From: CAYTPE01 sp964439885
GTDB lineage: Bacteria; Patescibacteriota; Patescibacteriia; Magasanikbacterales; GWA2-37-8
Reading direction: 5' to 3'
Assembly (NCBI GenBank): GCA_964439885.1
Contig: CAYTPE010000003.1
Span: 1-47,968 of the forward strand
DNA: 47,968 bases
Of the stretch, positions 1 to 7,264 are shown in pieces. A program made the position numbers and the translations under genes. The notes beneath the pieces were generated by a model. It was given only the letters and a program-made list of their open reading frames with translations. It did not search any database and was not told the origin of the DNA. The stretch's first letter is position 1. Each line of letters opens with the position of its first letter.

Positions 1-1
1 C

Positions 2-82
2 AATGCACGTACTGTACTACAGCGTGAATGGATAGACAAGGGTAAATTATTTTGGTACAGTAGTGGCGTTATAAAACCATAA
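2..82 (+). CDS. 3' end of an unidentified protein (partial)
   Basis: An open frame enters from the left edge and closes at a TAA at 80-82, giving 26 visible residues that end in SSGVIKP. The start and most of the gene lie outside the window. The fragment is rich in W, Y and K, but I do not recognise a family. It is followed by a repeat array and then by the PfkB kinase on the same strand. It could be a chance open frame, since only 27 codons are visible. Confidence 0.45.
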   Translation, partial: NARTVLQREWIDKGKLFWYSSGVIKP

Positions 83-98
83 ACTCAGATATCAAATT

Positions 99-134
99 GT
101 TTAGGGTTTAGAAATTAGGATTTAGAATTTGAAT
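99..134 (+). repeat. 7-bp-period degenerate tandem array
   Basis: The words TTTAGAA, ATTAGGA, TTTAGAA and TTTGAAT follow each other in a 7-bp register and stop 5 bp before the kinase start codon. It belongs to the ATTAGGATTT-containing repeat group also seen at 7121, 37297, 44842 and 44959. Confidence 0.7.
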
Positions 135-139
135 CATAT

Positions 140-1087
140 ATGTCAGTCCTTATCTCCGGCTCTCTCGTCTACGATCACATCATGAATTTTCCTGATGCGT
201 TCAAAAACCACATTCTGCCCGACCAGATCCATATTCTGAACGTGGCGTTTATGATCGATAAGCTGGAAAAAAGTTGGGGCGGCACCGCCGGCAATATTGC
301 CTATAATCTAAAACTCCTTGGTGGCGAACCGCTGATCATTTCCACAGTCGGAAACGATGCCGACAGCTATCTCAGCCACTTTAAGAAAAACAATATTGCA
401 ACGAACCTCATTACCACTGACGAAAAACGCCCCACTGCTTCCGCATTTATTACCACCGATAATGAGGACAATCAAATTATCGCCTTCTACGGTGGCCCGC
501 TCGACAGCACTCCAGCTATTAAAGTCGACCCCGCAAACCGACCGTCTCTGGTGCTTGTGAGCCCTACCTATAAAGAAGTAATGAAAAATCACTTGAAGCA
601 GGCCAAGGAGCAAGGGCTCACCGTAGTTTTCGACCCCGGCCAACAGCTTCCGGCTTTTAGTGGCGACGAGCTCAAAAGCATGATTGCTCTTTCGGATATC
701 GTGATCGGCAATGATTATGAAATGAAACTACTGCAAGAGCGAACGGGGTATACTGCCCAAAACATGCTCGAGCATGCCACAATGATTATTACGACGCTCG
801 GCGAGCGTGGGTCGGCAATTGCCACGAAAGACGGCGTCACAGAAGTCGCTGCCTGCCCCCCACTCTCGGTGGACGATCCCACCGGCGCGGGTGACGCCTA
901 TCGCGCCGGCTTTTTCTTTGGATATGAAAAAGGGTTAGATCTTAAAACCTGCGGCCAAATTGGCTCCGTGGCAGCCAGCTTCACTATCGAAAGCTACGGC
1001 ACTCAGAACCATACTTTTTCCAAAGAACAATTTGCCGAGCGATACAAGAAGACATACGCTGAAGAATTTGAATTTGATTTTAAATAA
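140..1087 (+). CDS. PfkB-family carbohydrate/nucleoside kinase, adenosine-kinase-like
   Basis: A 315-residue cytoplasmic sugar or nucleoside kinase of the ribokinase (PfkB) superfamily. The N-terminal signature is visible as WGGTAGNIAYNLKLLGG (about residues 46-62). The C-terminal signature is DDPTGAGDAYRAGFFFGY, in which GAGD carries the catalytic Asp and anion hole. The N-terminus (SVLISGSLVYDHIMNFPD) resembles archaeal and CPR adenosine-kinase-type members more than fructokinases. The S-adenosylhomocysteine hydrolase 1.3 kb downstream releases adenosine, so phosphorylation of adenosine to AMP is an attractive role. Substrate cannot be fixed from sequence; ribose or another sugar is possible. 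The ATG at 140 directly follows a repeat array and has no clear Shine-Dalgarno sequence. Confidence 0.85.
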   Translation: MSVLISGSLVYDHIMNFPDAFKNHILPDQIHILNVAFMIDKLEKSWGGTAGNIAYNLKLLGGEPLIISTVGNDADSYLSHFKKNNIATNLITTDEKRPTASAFITTDNEDNQIIAFYGGPLDSTPAIKVDPANRPSLVLVSPTYKEVMKNHLKQAKEQGLTVVFDPGQQLPAFSGDELKSMIALSDIVIGNDYEMKLLQERTGYTAQNMLEHATMIITTLGERGSAIATKDGVTEVAACPPLSVDDPTGAGDAYRAGFFFGYEKGLDLKTCGQIGSVAASFTIESYGTQNHTFSKEQFAERYKKTYAEEFEFDFK

Positions 1088-1157
1088 CAATTAACAATCC
1101 CGCTTCTGTTCGTTACTCGTTGCTAATTGCTCATTGCCCCTATTCGTTGTTAATTTT
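1084..1157 (+). repeat. 7-bp-period array of TAACAAT / ATTGTTA words
   Basis: TAACAAT words at the kinase stop codon are followed by TTGCTAATTGCTCATTG and GTTGTTAATT words in a 7-bp register, ending just before the next start codon. The same words recur at 9155, 23770 and 35820. Confidence 0.65.
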
Positions 1158-1159
1158 GT

Positions 1160-1756
1160 ATGCACAAAGTTCTGCGCACCCTCATTTTATCCGACCTGTT
1201 CATCATGAGTAGTTTCGGTTTGGTGCAACCTATTTTTGCGGTCTTTATTTTAAAGAATATCACTGGCGCGTCCATCGCGGCTGTGGGCATCGCGGCCACG
1301 GTAGCTCTGTTCGCTCGCGCGAGCTTCCAAATACTCGTGAGCCGCTGGACCGACGCGGAAAAAGGTAATTGTCGCGAACTCTACACACTCGTTGTCGGAT
1401 CGTTTATCATCTGCGCGGTGCCAGTTGGATATATGTTCGTTCACTCACTCCCTGGTTTGTATTTAATGCAATTTATGTACGGGCTAGGCCAAGCGCTTTC
1501 CTACCCGAGTTGGCGTGTTATCTTTGGCAACTATGCTCGGCGCGAGCATATTGGGTATGAATGGAGTGTATATGATACCGTTATTAACTTCGGTGTGGCC
1601 GCCGCCGCCGCGCTCGGCGGTTACTTTGCTGAACAGTTTTCCTTTGAAGCTCTCTTTTTGGTGGTGGCGGCAATTTCTCTGGTGGGAACGAGTTTCCTTA
1701 TCATGATTTTCCAGCAAGAATATACGTGTCGAATACATTTTAAAAAATCTCTTTAA
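1160..1756 (+). CDS. Half-length MFS-type membrane transporter
   Basis: This 198-residue protein has about six hydrophobic segments and matches the N-terminal half of a major facilitator superfamily transporter. Features include a loop SRWTDAEKGN after the second segment, in the place of the MFS loop 2-3 motif, and a helix MQFMYGLGQALSYPSWR typical of segment 4. Full-length MFS proteins have about 400 residues and 12 helices, so this is half size. It ends cleanly at TAA after FKKSL, and I see no continuation in another frame, so it is not an obvious frameshift. It may act as a dimer or be a decayed transporter. The substrate is unknown. Confidence 0.7.
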   Translation: MHKVLRTLILSDLFIMSSFGLVQPIFAVFILKNITGASIAAVGIAATVALFARASFQILVSRWTDAEKGNCRELYTLVVGSFIICAVPVGYMFVHSLPGLYLMQFMYGLGQALSYPSWRVIFGNYARREHIGYEWSVYDTVINFGVAAAAALGGYFAEQFSFEALFLVVAAISLVGTSFLIMIFQQEYTCRIHFKKSL

Positions 1757-1807
1757 CTCACAAGCAACTAATATAAGAAACAATAAATTTGTAACTCCCT
1801 TGAATAT

Positions 1808-2386
1808 ATGCCTAATCCAGAACAAGATGCCCCGCAATTTGGGCAGTCGTCTTTGATTGACACGGTCAATCTTGATGATATGGTTGACTTGCTTTCTGAA
1901 GGAGCGCTGCCAGATACCGATGATATACGCGATAAGTACCCGCAAATTCTTGAAGAGATTAAACCTCGATTTCGCAACGCACGGTTACTCAGCGCTTTTG
2001 TTGCCAAAGCAGATTCTGCCATTGCTCACTATAAAATTTCGCCAGAGCGTTTATCGAGAGCCAAACAAATATTGGCATTTATCAATGGGAGTTTAGCTCA
2101 ACTGGAGTATGAACAAAGAATAATCGAGGTGGCACACAGTAGCGCTTGGGAGGCAACTATGGAGACGTTATACTCGCCTCACGAAAGAGCACAGCGGAAC
2201 ACATCCGGAGATCCAGAACATCCCATTAGCCCACAGATGGTCGTCAAAGCAAATCAACGCACAAAACGTGTAAAAGAGAATTTCTTGTCCGGAATCGCCT
2301 TAGTACTATATGGAAATTTAGGCAGAGCGGAAGACGAAATAAAAGAGTGGCAACGGGAGAATCCCAATTTCATTCCTCAAAATTAG
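1808..2386 (+). CDS. Hypothetical protein, 192 aa
   Basis: I do not recognise the family. The protein is soluble, with no signal peptide or membrane segment, and is strongly charged and helical. An acidic N-terminal third (NLDDMVDLLSEG) is followed by heptad-like helices rich in R, K and E (ERLSRAKQILAFINGSLAQL) and a basic central stretch (ANQRTKRVKENF). It lies between the half-MFS gene and the S-adenosylhomocysteinase gene on the same strand, about 50 bp from each, so cotranscription is possible. The ATG at 1808 is the first in frame. Confidence 0.65.
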   Translation: MPNPEQDAPQFGQSSLIDTVNLDDMVDLLSEGALPDTDDIRDKYPQILEEIKPRFRNARLLSAFVAKADSAIAHYKISPERLSRAKQILAFINGSLAQLEYEQRIIEVAHSSAWEATMETLYSPHERAQRNTSGDPEHPISPQMVVKANQRTKRVKENFLSGIALVLYGNLGRAEDEIKEWQRENPNFIPQN

Positions 2387-2434
2387 TTATTGATTTAATA
2401 AAATATATTTTTTTAGATTCACATTTAAAATACT

Positions 2435-3736
2435 ATGAAAAATGACTTTAAAGTTGCTGACATCACCCTTGCCGCCTGGGGCCGTAAAGAAATCATCTTA
2501 GCCGAAAAAGAAATGCCCGGCCTGATGGCTTTGCGCAAGCGTTTTAAGGGCAGAAAGCCGCTCAAAGGAGCGCGCATTGCTGGTTGTTTGCATATGACCA
2601 TCCAGACCGCCGTGCTCATCGAGACGTTGGTAGATCTCGGTGCCGACGTGCGCTGGAGTAGCTGCAACATCTTTTCCACACAAGACCACGCGGCGGCGGC
2701 TATCGCCAAAGCGGGCATCCCAGTATTTGCTTGGAAAGGTGAAACTGAAGAAGATTACTGGTGGTGTGTGGAAGAGTCTCTTAAATTCAAGGACGGCAAA
2801 GGGCCGAATATGCTGCTCGATGATGGTGGCGACCTCACGCTCGTTATTCACGAAAAACACCCGCAGATGATGAACGATATTCGTGGTGTCTCCGAAGAAA
2901 CCACTACCGGCGTGCACCGACTCTACGAGATGATGAAAAAAGGAACGCTCGGTATGGCATCCATTAACGTGAACGATTCGGTAACGAAATCAAAGTTTGA
3001 TAATAAATACGGCTGCCGCGAATCACTCGCTGACGGGATCAAACGCGCTACCGATATTATGATCGCCGGAAAAACCGTAGTCGTAGCCGGCTTTGGCGAT
3101 GTGGGCAAAGGTTGTGCTCAGAGCATGCGTGGCTTTGGTGCGCGCGTGCTGGTAACCGAAATCGACCCAATCAACGCGCTACAGGCTGCCATGGAAGGCT
3201 ACGAGGTAGTTACCATGGAAGAGGCCGCGCCGATGGCTGATATTTTCGTGACAGCCACCGGCTGCTGCGATGTGGTGACAGGTAAACACATGACCGCGAT
3301 GAAAGATGGAGCGATTGTGTGTAACATCGGCCACTTCGACAGCGAAATCGATATGGCGTGGCTGACAAAACAAAAAAATGTTAAAGAGGAAAATATCAAG
3401 CCTCAGGTAGATAAATTTACTTTCTCAAATGGTAAATCAATCATAGTACTCTCGCGTGGTCGCCTCGTTAATCTTGGCAACGCGCACGGCCACCCCAGCT
3501 TCGTGATGAGCACCAGCTTTACCAACCAAGTGCTCGCTCAACTTGCTCTATGGAACAACAAAGGGGAATACAAAAAAGGCGTCGTGTACGTGCTGCCCAA
3601 AGCCCTTGATGAAGAAGTGGCGCGCCTGCATCTGGATAAATTGAATGTTAAACTTACAACACTCACCAAAAAGCAAGCTGAGTATCTCAGTGTGACAGTT
3701 GGTGGTCCTTATAAACCGGAACACTATCGCTACTAA
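2435..3736 (+). CDS. ahcY: Adenosylhomocysteinase (S-adenosyl-L-homocysteine hydrolase)
   Basis: This cytoplasmic NAD-dependent enzyme splits S-adenosylhomocysteine into adenosine and homocysteine, removing the inhibitory by-product of methyltransferases. At 433 residues it has the normal family length. Visible hallmarks are the substrate region GCLHMTIQTAVLIETLVDLG and SSCNIFSTQDHAAAAIA, the Rossmann motif AGFGDVGKGCA near residue 215, and the conserved tail KPEHYRY that closes over NAD of the neighbouring subunit. The adenosine-kinase-like gene upstream could use the adenosine. The next gene begins 2 bp after the stop and is probably cotranscribed. Confidence 0.97.
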   Translation: MKNDFKVADITLAAWGRKEIILAEKEMPGLMALRKRFKGRKPLKGARIAGCLHMTIQTAVLIETLVDLGADVRWSSCNIFSTQDHAAAAIAKAGIPVFAWKGETEEDYWWCVEESLKFKDGKGPNMLLDDGGDLTLVIHEKHPQMMNDIRGVSEETTTGVHRLYEMMKKGTLGMASINVNDSVTKSKFDNKYGCRESLADGIKRATDIMIAGKTVVVAGFGDVGKGCAQSMRGFGARVLVTEIDPINALQAAMEGYEVVTMEEAAPMADIFVTATGCCDVVTGKHMTAMKDGAIVCNIGHFDSEIDMAWLTKQKNVKEENIKPQVDKFTFSNGKSIIVLSRGRLVNLGNAHGHPSFVMSTSFTNQVLAQLALWNNKGEYKKGVVYVLPKALDEEVARLHLDKLNVKLTTLTKKQAEYLSVTVGGPYKPEHYRY

Positions 3737-3738
3737 GT

Positions 3739-4590
3739 ATGACTATTGATAGTGAGCACCCAGGCATACAGGCCGCGCGCGAGATGGCGTTAGAAAAAAA
3801 TAGAACCGATTTAAATAGAAAACGAGCTGTAATGATGGCAGGAGTTTTTAATGGCCGCTGCAACGCTGACGAAGCGGCCGCATACCTCGACCGTATCAGT
3901 CCAGCTTATAAAGCTTTTTTGGAAAAATACGGTGCACGTGGCGGTTTTATTCTGGTTGAATCTTTAAACACCGCCTTGGATGAGAAAATTTTAGGAAGAA
4001 GGTTTCATCAGGTAATGTGCTTCGAATACCAGGATGAGATGAACGAAAAGTTGGAAGAGAAATTCGGTTCAGACATAGAGTCTGACACGGCTGAGATTAA
4101 TATGTTCCGTCGATTTGTTGATGATTTGCGCGCCCAACTTTTGTACGCTCATTACCTCAATATTCAGGAAGCGCTTGATAAGGTTAAGTGGAAATTCGTC
4201 ATCAATCTAGAAAAATTTTTGAGAGTTAATGACATTCCGATCCCGGGAAAATTCCGTTTATATGTACCTGCTGAGGAACGAGAGCGGTATGAGTCGGATA
4301 TATTGACTGAACAAAAACTTGATCAGATATTGTCTGCCTATATACAAGGTTCTTTAAAAAGAAGGGGTCAGGATGAAGCGGATCTATTGCACGAAGGAAC
4401 GCATCCACTTTTTGCCCATCGTATGGCTAGAACTATTAACGACACTGTGGAACGAGAAGCGCTTGAAGCAGGAAAGATGGGCATGAATCGGGAAGCCGCA
4501 CTACTTACCGAACTCCTGGAAGAATTCGACGACCCCCGCGTAATAGTTGATATAATCGCCGATTATGCAAAAGAAAATTCACCGATTTAA
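3739..4590 (+). CDS. Hypothetical protein, 283 aa, in ahcY operon
   Basis: The start codon is 2 bp after the ahcY stop, so it is very probably translated from the same mRNA. It looks soluble, acidic and mostly helical. No signal peptide, membrane helix or familiar catalytic motif is visible. Some segments stand out, including GARGGFILVESLNTALDEKIL, the acidic run EKLEEKFGSDIESD, and a C-terminal acidic region (LLTELLEEFDDPRVIVD). I do not recognise the family. The tight coupling to ahcY hints at a link to methyl-cycle metabolism, but that is inference only. The ATG is preceded by the AAGT of the ahcY stop region and lacks a Shine-Dalgarno sequence. Confidence 0.7.
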   Translation: MTIDSEHPGIQAAREMALEKNRTDLNRKRAVMMAGVFNGRCNADEAAAYLDRISPAYKAFLEKYGARGGFILVESLNTALDEKILGRRFHQVMCFEYQDEMNEKLEEKFGSDIESDTAEINMFRRFVDDLRAQLLYAHYLNIQEALDKVKWKFVINLEKFLRVNDIPIPGKFRLYVPAEERERYESDILTEQKLDQILSAYIQGSLKRRGQDEADLLHEGTHPLFAHRMARTINDTVEREALEAGKMGMNREAALLTELLEEFDDPRVIVDIIADYAKENSPI

Positions 4591-4595
4591 CGCCT

Positions 4596-6008
4596 ATGGT
4601 TTTTACCATTTACCTTATATACGGTCTCATTTTTGCTTTTCTTGCGTGGAAACGATTTCCCTGGGCAGTCTATATTTTGATTGCGACTTTGCCAGTCTAC
4701 CTGATTCGCTTTTCCATTGGCCCCCTGCCGTCCACGCTTCTTGAGCTCAACTTCGGCATTATATTTGCAATCTGGCTCATCAAATACGCCCGCACCGACG
4801 TATCTCGTATCTCACATCTCATATCTCATCACAAAATATTATCTACTGCTTACTGCTTACTGCTTACTTCGTCCTTCATTTCCATCTTCTTCTCCGTCGA
4901 CCGTTTCGCCGCCCTCGGCATCTGGCGCGCCTTTTTTCTTGAACCAATGATTTTCTTCGTTATGTTGGTCGGACGTTTCACCGCCTCCCCTTACGAAGGG
5001 GAGGTCGGGTGGGGTTTACCATCATTTACGTCCAGTCCCACACTTTCCGTGAAGGCAACTACCACACCTACCCCCTCCTTCGAAAGGAGGGGAAATATAA
5101 TAATTCTGTGGTCCCTGATTGTCGCATCCTTACCTGTCAGCCTACTCGCTATTCTGCAAAAAATCACCGGCAGTTTTTTCCCGCCCAGCCTTTGGGACGA
5201 CTACCTCTTTGGCCGTGTCACATCATTTTTTACCTCCCCCAACGCCGTCGGCCTTTTCCTCGAACCGATCTTTTTTATTAATCTATACTTAATTGCTCAG
5301 AAATGGAAAGAGTTGAAAATGGATAAAAGCAAAAAAAACAAAATTTTAATCTCAATCTTAATCTTTAGTCTTTTGTCTTTATTCTTTTCGATTGCGTTCA
5401 CCCTCTCTGTCGGCACCTGGCTTGGCATTACGGTTGGACTGCTCGTGTTGATCTTTCTGCTCGGCTGGAAAAAAATATCGATCGCTATTATCGTACTCAC
5501 CATTCTGGCCGCTTTCTTTTTACCGCCACTGCACAAAGTGCTACTCTCCAAAAGCCAATCCACCACCAACCGTTTCGCGCTATGGAGTTATTCGTGGGAA
5601 TATCTGTCGGCTGCCCCCAGCCACTTTGTCTTTGGCAGCGGATTGCGCAGCTTTTTTGAGCATGTGCAAGCGCCACATTACAACCCACGCAAACTCGAAG
5701 CACTCACCTACCCACACAACATCATCCTGAATTTTTGGACCGAAGCCGGCCTCGTCGGCGCCGTCGCTTTTCTCACCCTATATTTCTGTCTATCGCTTAT
5801 CGCCTATCGCCTCTACCGCCACACCGATCGTCTCCTTGGTGCCATCTTTTTTTCACTCTTGATTGCCTACTTCGTCCACGGGCTGATTGACGTTCCGTAC
5901 TTCAAAAACGACTTATCGATGTTATTTTGGATTCTTGCCTCGCTTGTCATCGCGAGTCCCGCCAAAGCGGGGCGTGGCGATCCCCTTGGTTGCAGAACCT
6001 ACCGTTGA
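4596..6008 (+). CDS. O-antigen-ligase-like polytopic membrane protein (Wzy/WaaL type)
   Basis: A 470-residue protein with about ten to twelve hydrophobic segments. In its C-terminal half it has the pattern of O-antigen ligases and polymerases: a large extracytoplasmic loop containing NRFALWSYSWEYLS, then YPHNIILNFWTEAGLVGAVAFL, where the PHN-x(n)-E-x-G layout is typical of the family. It would join or polymerise surface glycans. Two stretches look non-native: residues about 69-91 are encoded by 7-bp tandem repeats, and residues about 130-166 by a pair of palindromes. The last 17 or so residues (from about ASPAKAGRG) and the stop codon come from a mobile palindromic element. The start is 5 bp after the preceding stop codon. 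Confidence 0.8.
   Translation: MVFTIYLIYGLIFAFLAWKRFPWAVYILIATLPVYLIRFSIGPLPSTLLELNFGIIFAIWLIKYARTDVSRISHLISHHKILSTAYCLLLTSSFISIFFSVDRFAALGIWRAFFLEPMIFFVMLVGRFTASPYEGEVGWGLPSFTSSPTLSVKATTTPTPSFERRGNIIILWSLIVASLPVSLLAILQKITGSFFPPSLWDDYLFGRVTSFFTSPNAVGLFLEPIFFINLYLIAQKWKELKMDKSKKNKILISILIFSLLSLFFSIAFTLSVGTWLGITVGLLVLIFLLGWKKISIAIIVLTILAAFFLPPLHKVLLSKSQSTTNRFALWSYSWEYLSAAPSHFVFGSGLRSFFEHVQAPHYNPRKLEALTYPHNIILNFWTEAGLVGAVAFLTLYFCLSLIAYRLYRHTDRLLGAIFFSLLIAYFVHGLIDVPYFKNDLSMLFWILASLVIASPAKAGRGDPLGCRTYR
4800..4867 (+). repeat. Two 7-bp-period arrays inside the O-antigen-ligase-like CDS
   Basis: Four heptads of the type GTATCTC/ACATCTC/ATATCTC (4800-4827) and three perfect TACTGCT copies (4844-4864) are read through in frame as coding sequence (SRISHLIS and TAYCLLL). 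They fall in a hydrophobic region, which may explain why they are tolerated. Confidence 0.8.
4984..5092. repeat. Paired-palindrome element inserted in a CDS
   Basis: A palindrome with 9-bp arms CCTCCCCTT / AAGGGGAGG (4984-5004) is followed about 67 bp later by CCCCTCCTT / AAGGAGGGG (5072-5092). The inner flanks GGTGGGGT and ACCTACCCC are also roughly inverted. The whole looks like a small non-autonomous palindromic element, yet the reading frame passes through it. Confidence 0.7.
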
Positions 6009-6056
6009 TAACGGAGGGATTGCGACGTCGCTCCTAAGTCACTCCTCGCAATGACA
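5945..6056. mobile_element. MITE-like element with TGTCAT...ATGACA ends
   Basis: About 112 bp bounded by the inverted ends TGTCATCGCGAG and CTCGCAATGACA, which match at 11 of 12 positions, with further internal dyads (GTCCCGCC...GGGGCG). It overlaps the 3' end of the O-antigen-ligase-like gene and supplies its last codons and stop. Related elements lie at 21706, 45319 and 45527. No transposase is encoded. Confidence 0.75.
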
Positions 6057-6068
6057 CGTTAAATTGCT

Positions 6069-6569
6069 ATGTACACTTTTTTTAATTTATTTTTCGCTCC
6101 CGGTGTCATGCTCCACGAGCTGGCGCACGCCCTTTTTTGCCTTCTCGCGGGTGTCAAAATCTTTAAAATTAAACTATTTCAGTTCGACAAGGTTGCTGGG
6201 TATGTTACCCATGAGGAGCCAAAAAAATTTTTACAAAGTTTGCTTATTTCGTTTGGACCGATTCTCGTCAATACACTCGTGAGTCTCGTATGTTTTTCTC
6301 GATTTTATAGGCCCTATAACCGCATTGAGCCGTGGCTCCTACTCTGGCTTGGCGTTGCCAGCGGTCTGCACGCCATACCGTCCGATGGCGACGCGGACAC
6401 ACTGCTCTCTACTATTAACGCACGGATTTGGCGCAATCCGCTGGTCGCTGTCGGGTATCCGTTCGTTCTGCTTCTCTATATACTCAATTTTCTCAAACGC
6501 TGGCGCGCGGATTTCGTTCTCACCCTCGTGCTCTTCTGGCTGGGCGCCTACTATTTAAAAACAAAATAA
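6069..6569 (+). CDS. Small membrane protein with HExxH motif (M50-like metallopeptidase or relative)
   Basis: A 166-residue membrane protein with four to five hydrophobic segments. The first carries MLHELAHALFCLLAGV, with the zinc-binding HELAH at residues 16-20. A later segment has AIPSDGDADTL, which could supply a third ligand like the DG motif of M50 (site-2) proteases. The layout (HExxH in the first helix, Asp in a later one) fits an intramembrane metallopeptidase, but the protein is short and the NPDG motif is not exact. Its stop region forms half of a convergent terminator. The ATG at 6069 is just after a mobile repeat, and there is no clear Shine-Dalgarno sequence. Confidence 0.65.
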   Translation: MYTFFNLFFAPGVMLHELAHALFCLLAGVKIFKIKLFQFDKVAGYVTHEEPKKFLQSLLISFGPILVNTLVSLVCFSRFYRPYNRIEPWLLLWLGVASGLHAIPSDGDADTLLSTINARIWRNPLVAVGYPFVLLLYILNFLKRWRADFVLTLVLFWLGAYYLKTK

Positions 6570-6591
6570 CTCTCGGACAGAGAGTTATTTT
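6563..6591. terminator. Bidirectional intrinsic terminator
   Basis: An 11-bp stem AAAATAACTCT / AGAGTTATTTT with a 7-nt loop sits between two convergent genes. U-rich runs on both strands let it serve the HExxH gene and mgtC. Confidence 0.8.
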
Positions 6592-6600
6592 AAATTACTT

Positions 6601-7029
6601 TTATTCTTCGTGATGTTTTTTGAATCGGCTATCATCGAGAGTGAGCAGCAAAAGCATGAGTATCGTTGACCCGACCGCGAGAATGTAATAGCCTGTGCCC
6701 ACTGCCATACCAATTCCCGCTGCTGCCCAGAGACCGGCTGCCGTGGTAAGACCGTGTACCCGATCGTCTTTTTTGTCGTCCCGGTGGAAGATAAGCCCGG
6801 CACCAAGAAAACCAATACCCACTACGATGTTCGATGCGACACGAGCGGCTTCACTCTCGCCAAACGCGTGGATCGAAAGTATCGTGAAGAGTGCTGAACC
6901 CGCCACCACGAGCGCGTGCGTGCGCGGCCCGGCTGGTTTGCCCCAACGTTCACGCTGCCACCCAATAATGCTACCGAGGGCCATGGCGAGTAAAATCTGG
7001 GCGAGATAGGTGTATTCCGGTGTGTACAT
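6601..7029 (-). CDS. MgtC/SapB family membrane protein
   Basis: A 142-residue membrane protein of the MgtC/SapB family. Family features visible are the early GSIIGWQRERWGKPAGPRTH, where the conserved E-R-x-K-x-G-R/T-H segment follows the first helix, then SNIVVGIGFLGAGLIF and VHGLTTAAGLWAAAGIGMAVG. Only the membrane domain is present; the C-terminal ACT-like domain of longer members is missing. Related proteins help survival under low magnesium or modulate ATP synthase, but the role here is unknown. The ATG at 7029 is preferred to an in-frame TTG two codons upstream. Confidence 0.9.
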   Translation of the reverse strand: MYTPEYTYLAQILLAMALGSIIGWQRERWGKPAGPRTHALVVAGSALFTILSIHAFGESEAARVASNIVVGIGFLGAGLIFHRDDKKDDRVHGLTTAAGLWAAAGIGMAVGTGYYILAVGSTILMLLLLTLDDSRFKKHHEE

Positions 7030-7120
7030 ACGCAAATAAATTGTGTGTTGATAAATTGCTGCTCCTAGTATACTCCCCTTTGACTTATTTGTGAATTTCT
7101 GCTAAAATCAATATCGTTCA

Positions 7121-7150
7121 TTTGACATTGGAAATTAGGATTTTGAAATT
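7121..7150 (+). repeat. TTGACATT-family array upstream of tRNA-Ala
   Basis: This is a 30-bp block in 7-bp register ending 8 bp before the tRNA. It matches a block upstream of the other tRNA-Ala gene (44959-44988) at 25 of 30 positions. Confidence 0.7.
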
Positions 7151-7158
7151 TTCGAAAC

Positions 7159-7231
7159 GGGCCAGTAGCTCAGTTGGTAGAGCAGTGCTTTTGCAAAGCA
7201 AAGGTCAGCGGTTCAAATCCGCTCTGGTCCA
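7159..7231 (+). tRNA. tRNA-Ala (anticodon TGC)
   Basis: It folds as a complete cloverleaf: acceptor GGGCCAG/CTGGTCC with one G-U pair, D-arm GCTC/GAGC, anticodon loop TTTGCAA giving TGC, and T-arm AGCGG/CCGCT around TTCAAAT, with discriminator A. CCA is not encoded. Confidence 0.96.
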
Positions 7232-7232
7232 C

Positions 7233-7264
7233 AAAAAAACACAACAATATAGTTGGGTTTTTTT
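7233..7264. terminator. Bidirectional terminator after tRNA-Ala
   Basis: AAAAAAACACAAC (7233-7245) pairs with GTTGGGTTTTTTT (7252-7264) with one mismatch, leaving U runs on both strands. It ends the tRNA transcript and overlaps the stop codon of the convergent gene. Confidence 0.75.

Noticed and set aside
4800..4867. CRISPR-like array
   Set aside because: Units are 7 bp with no spacers, and no cas genes are present; this is a tandem repeat.
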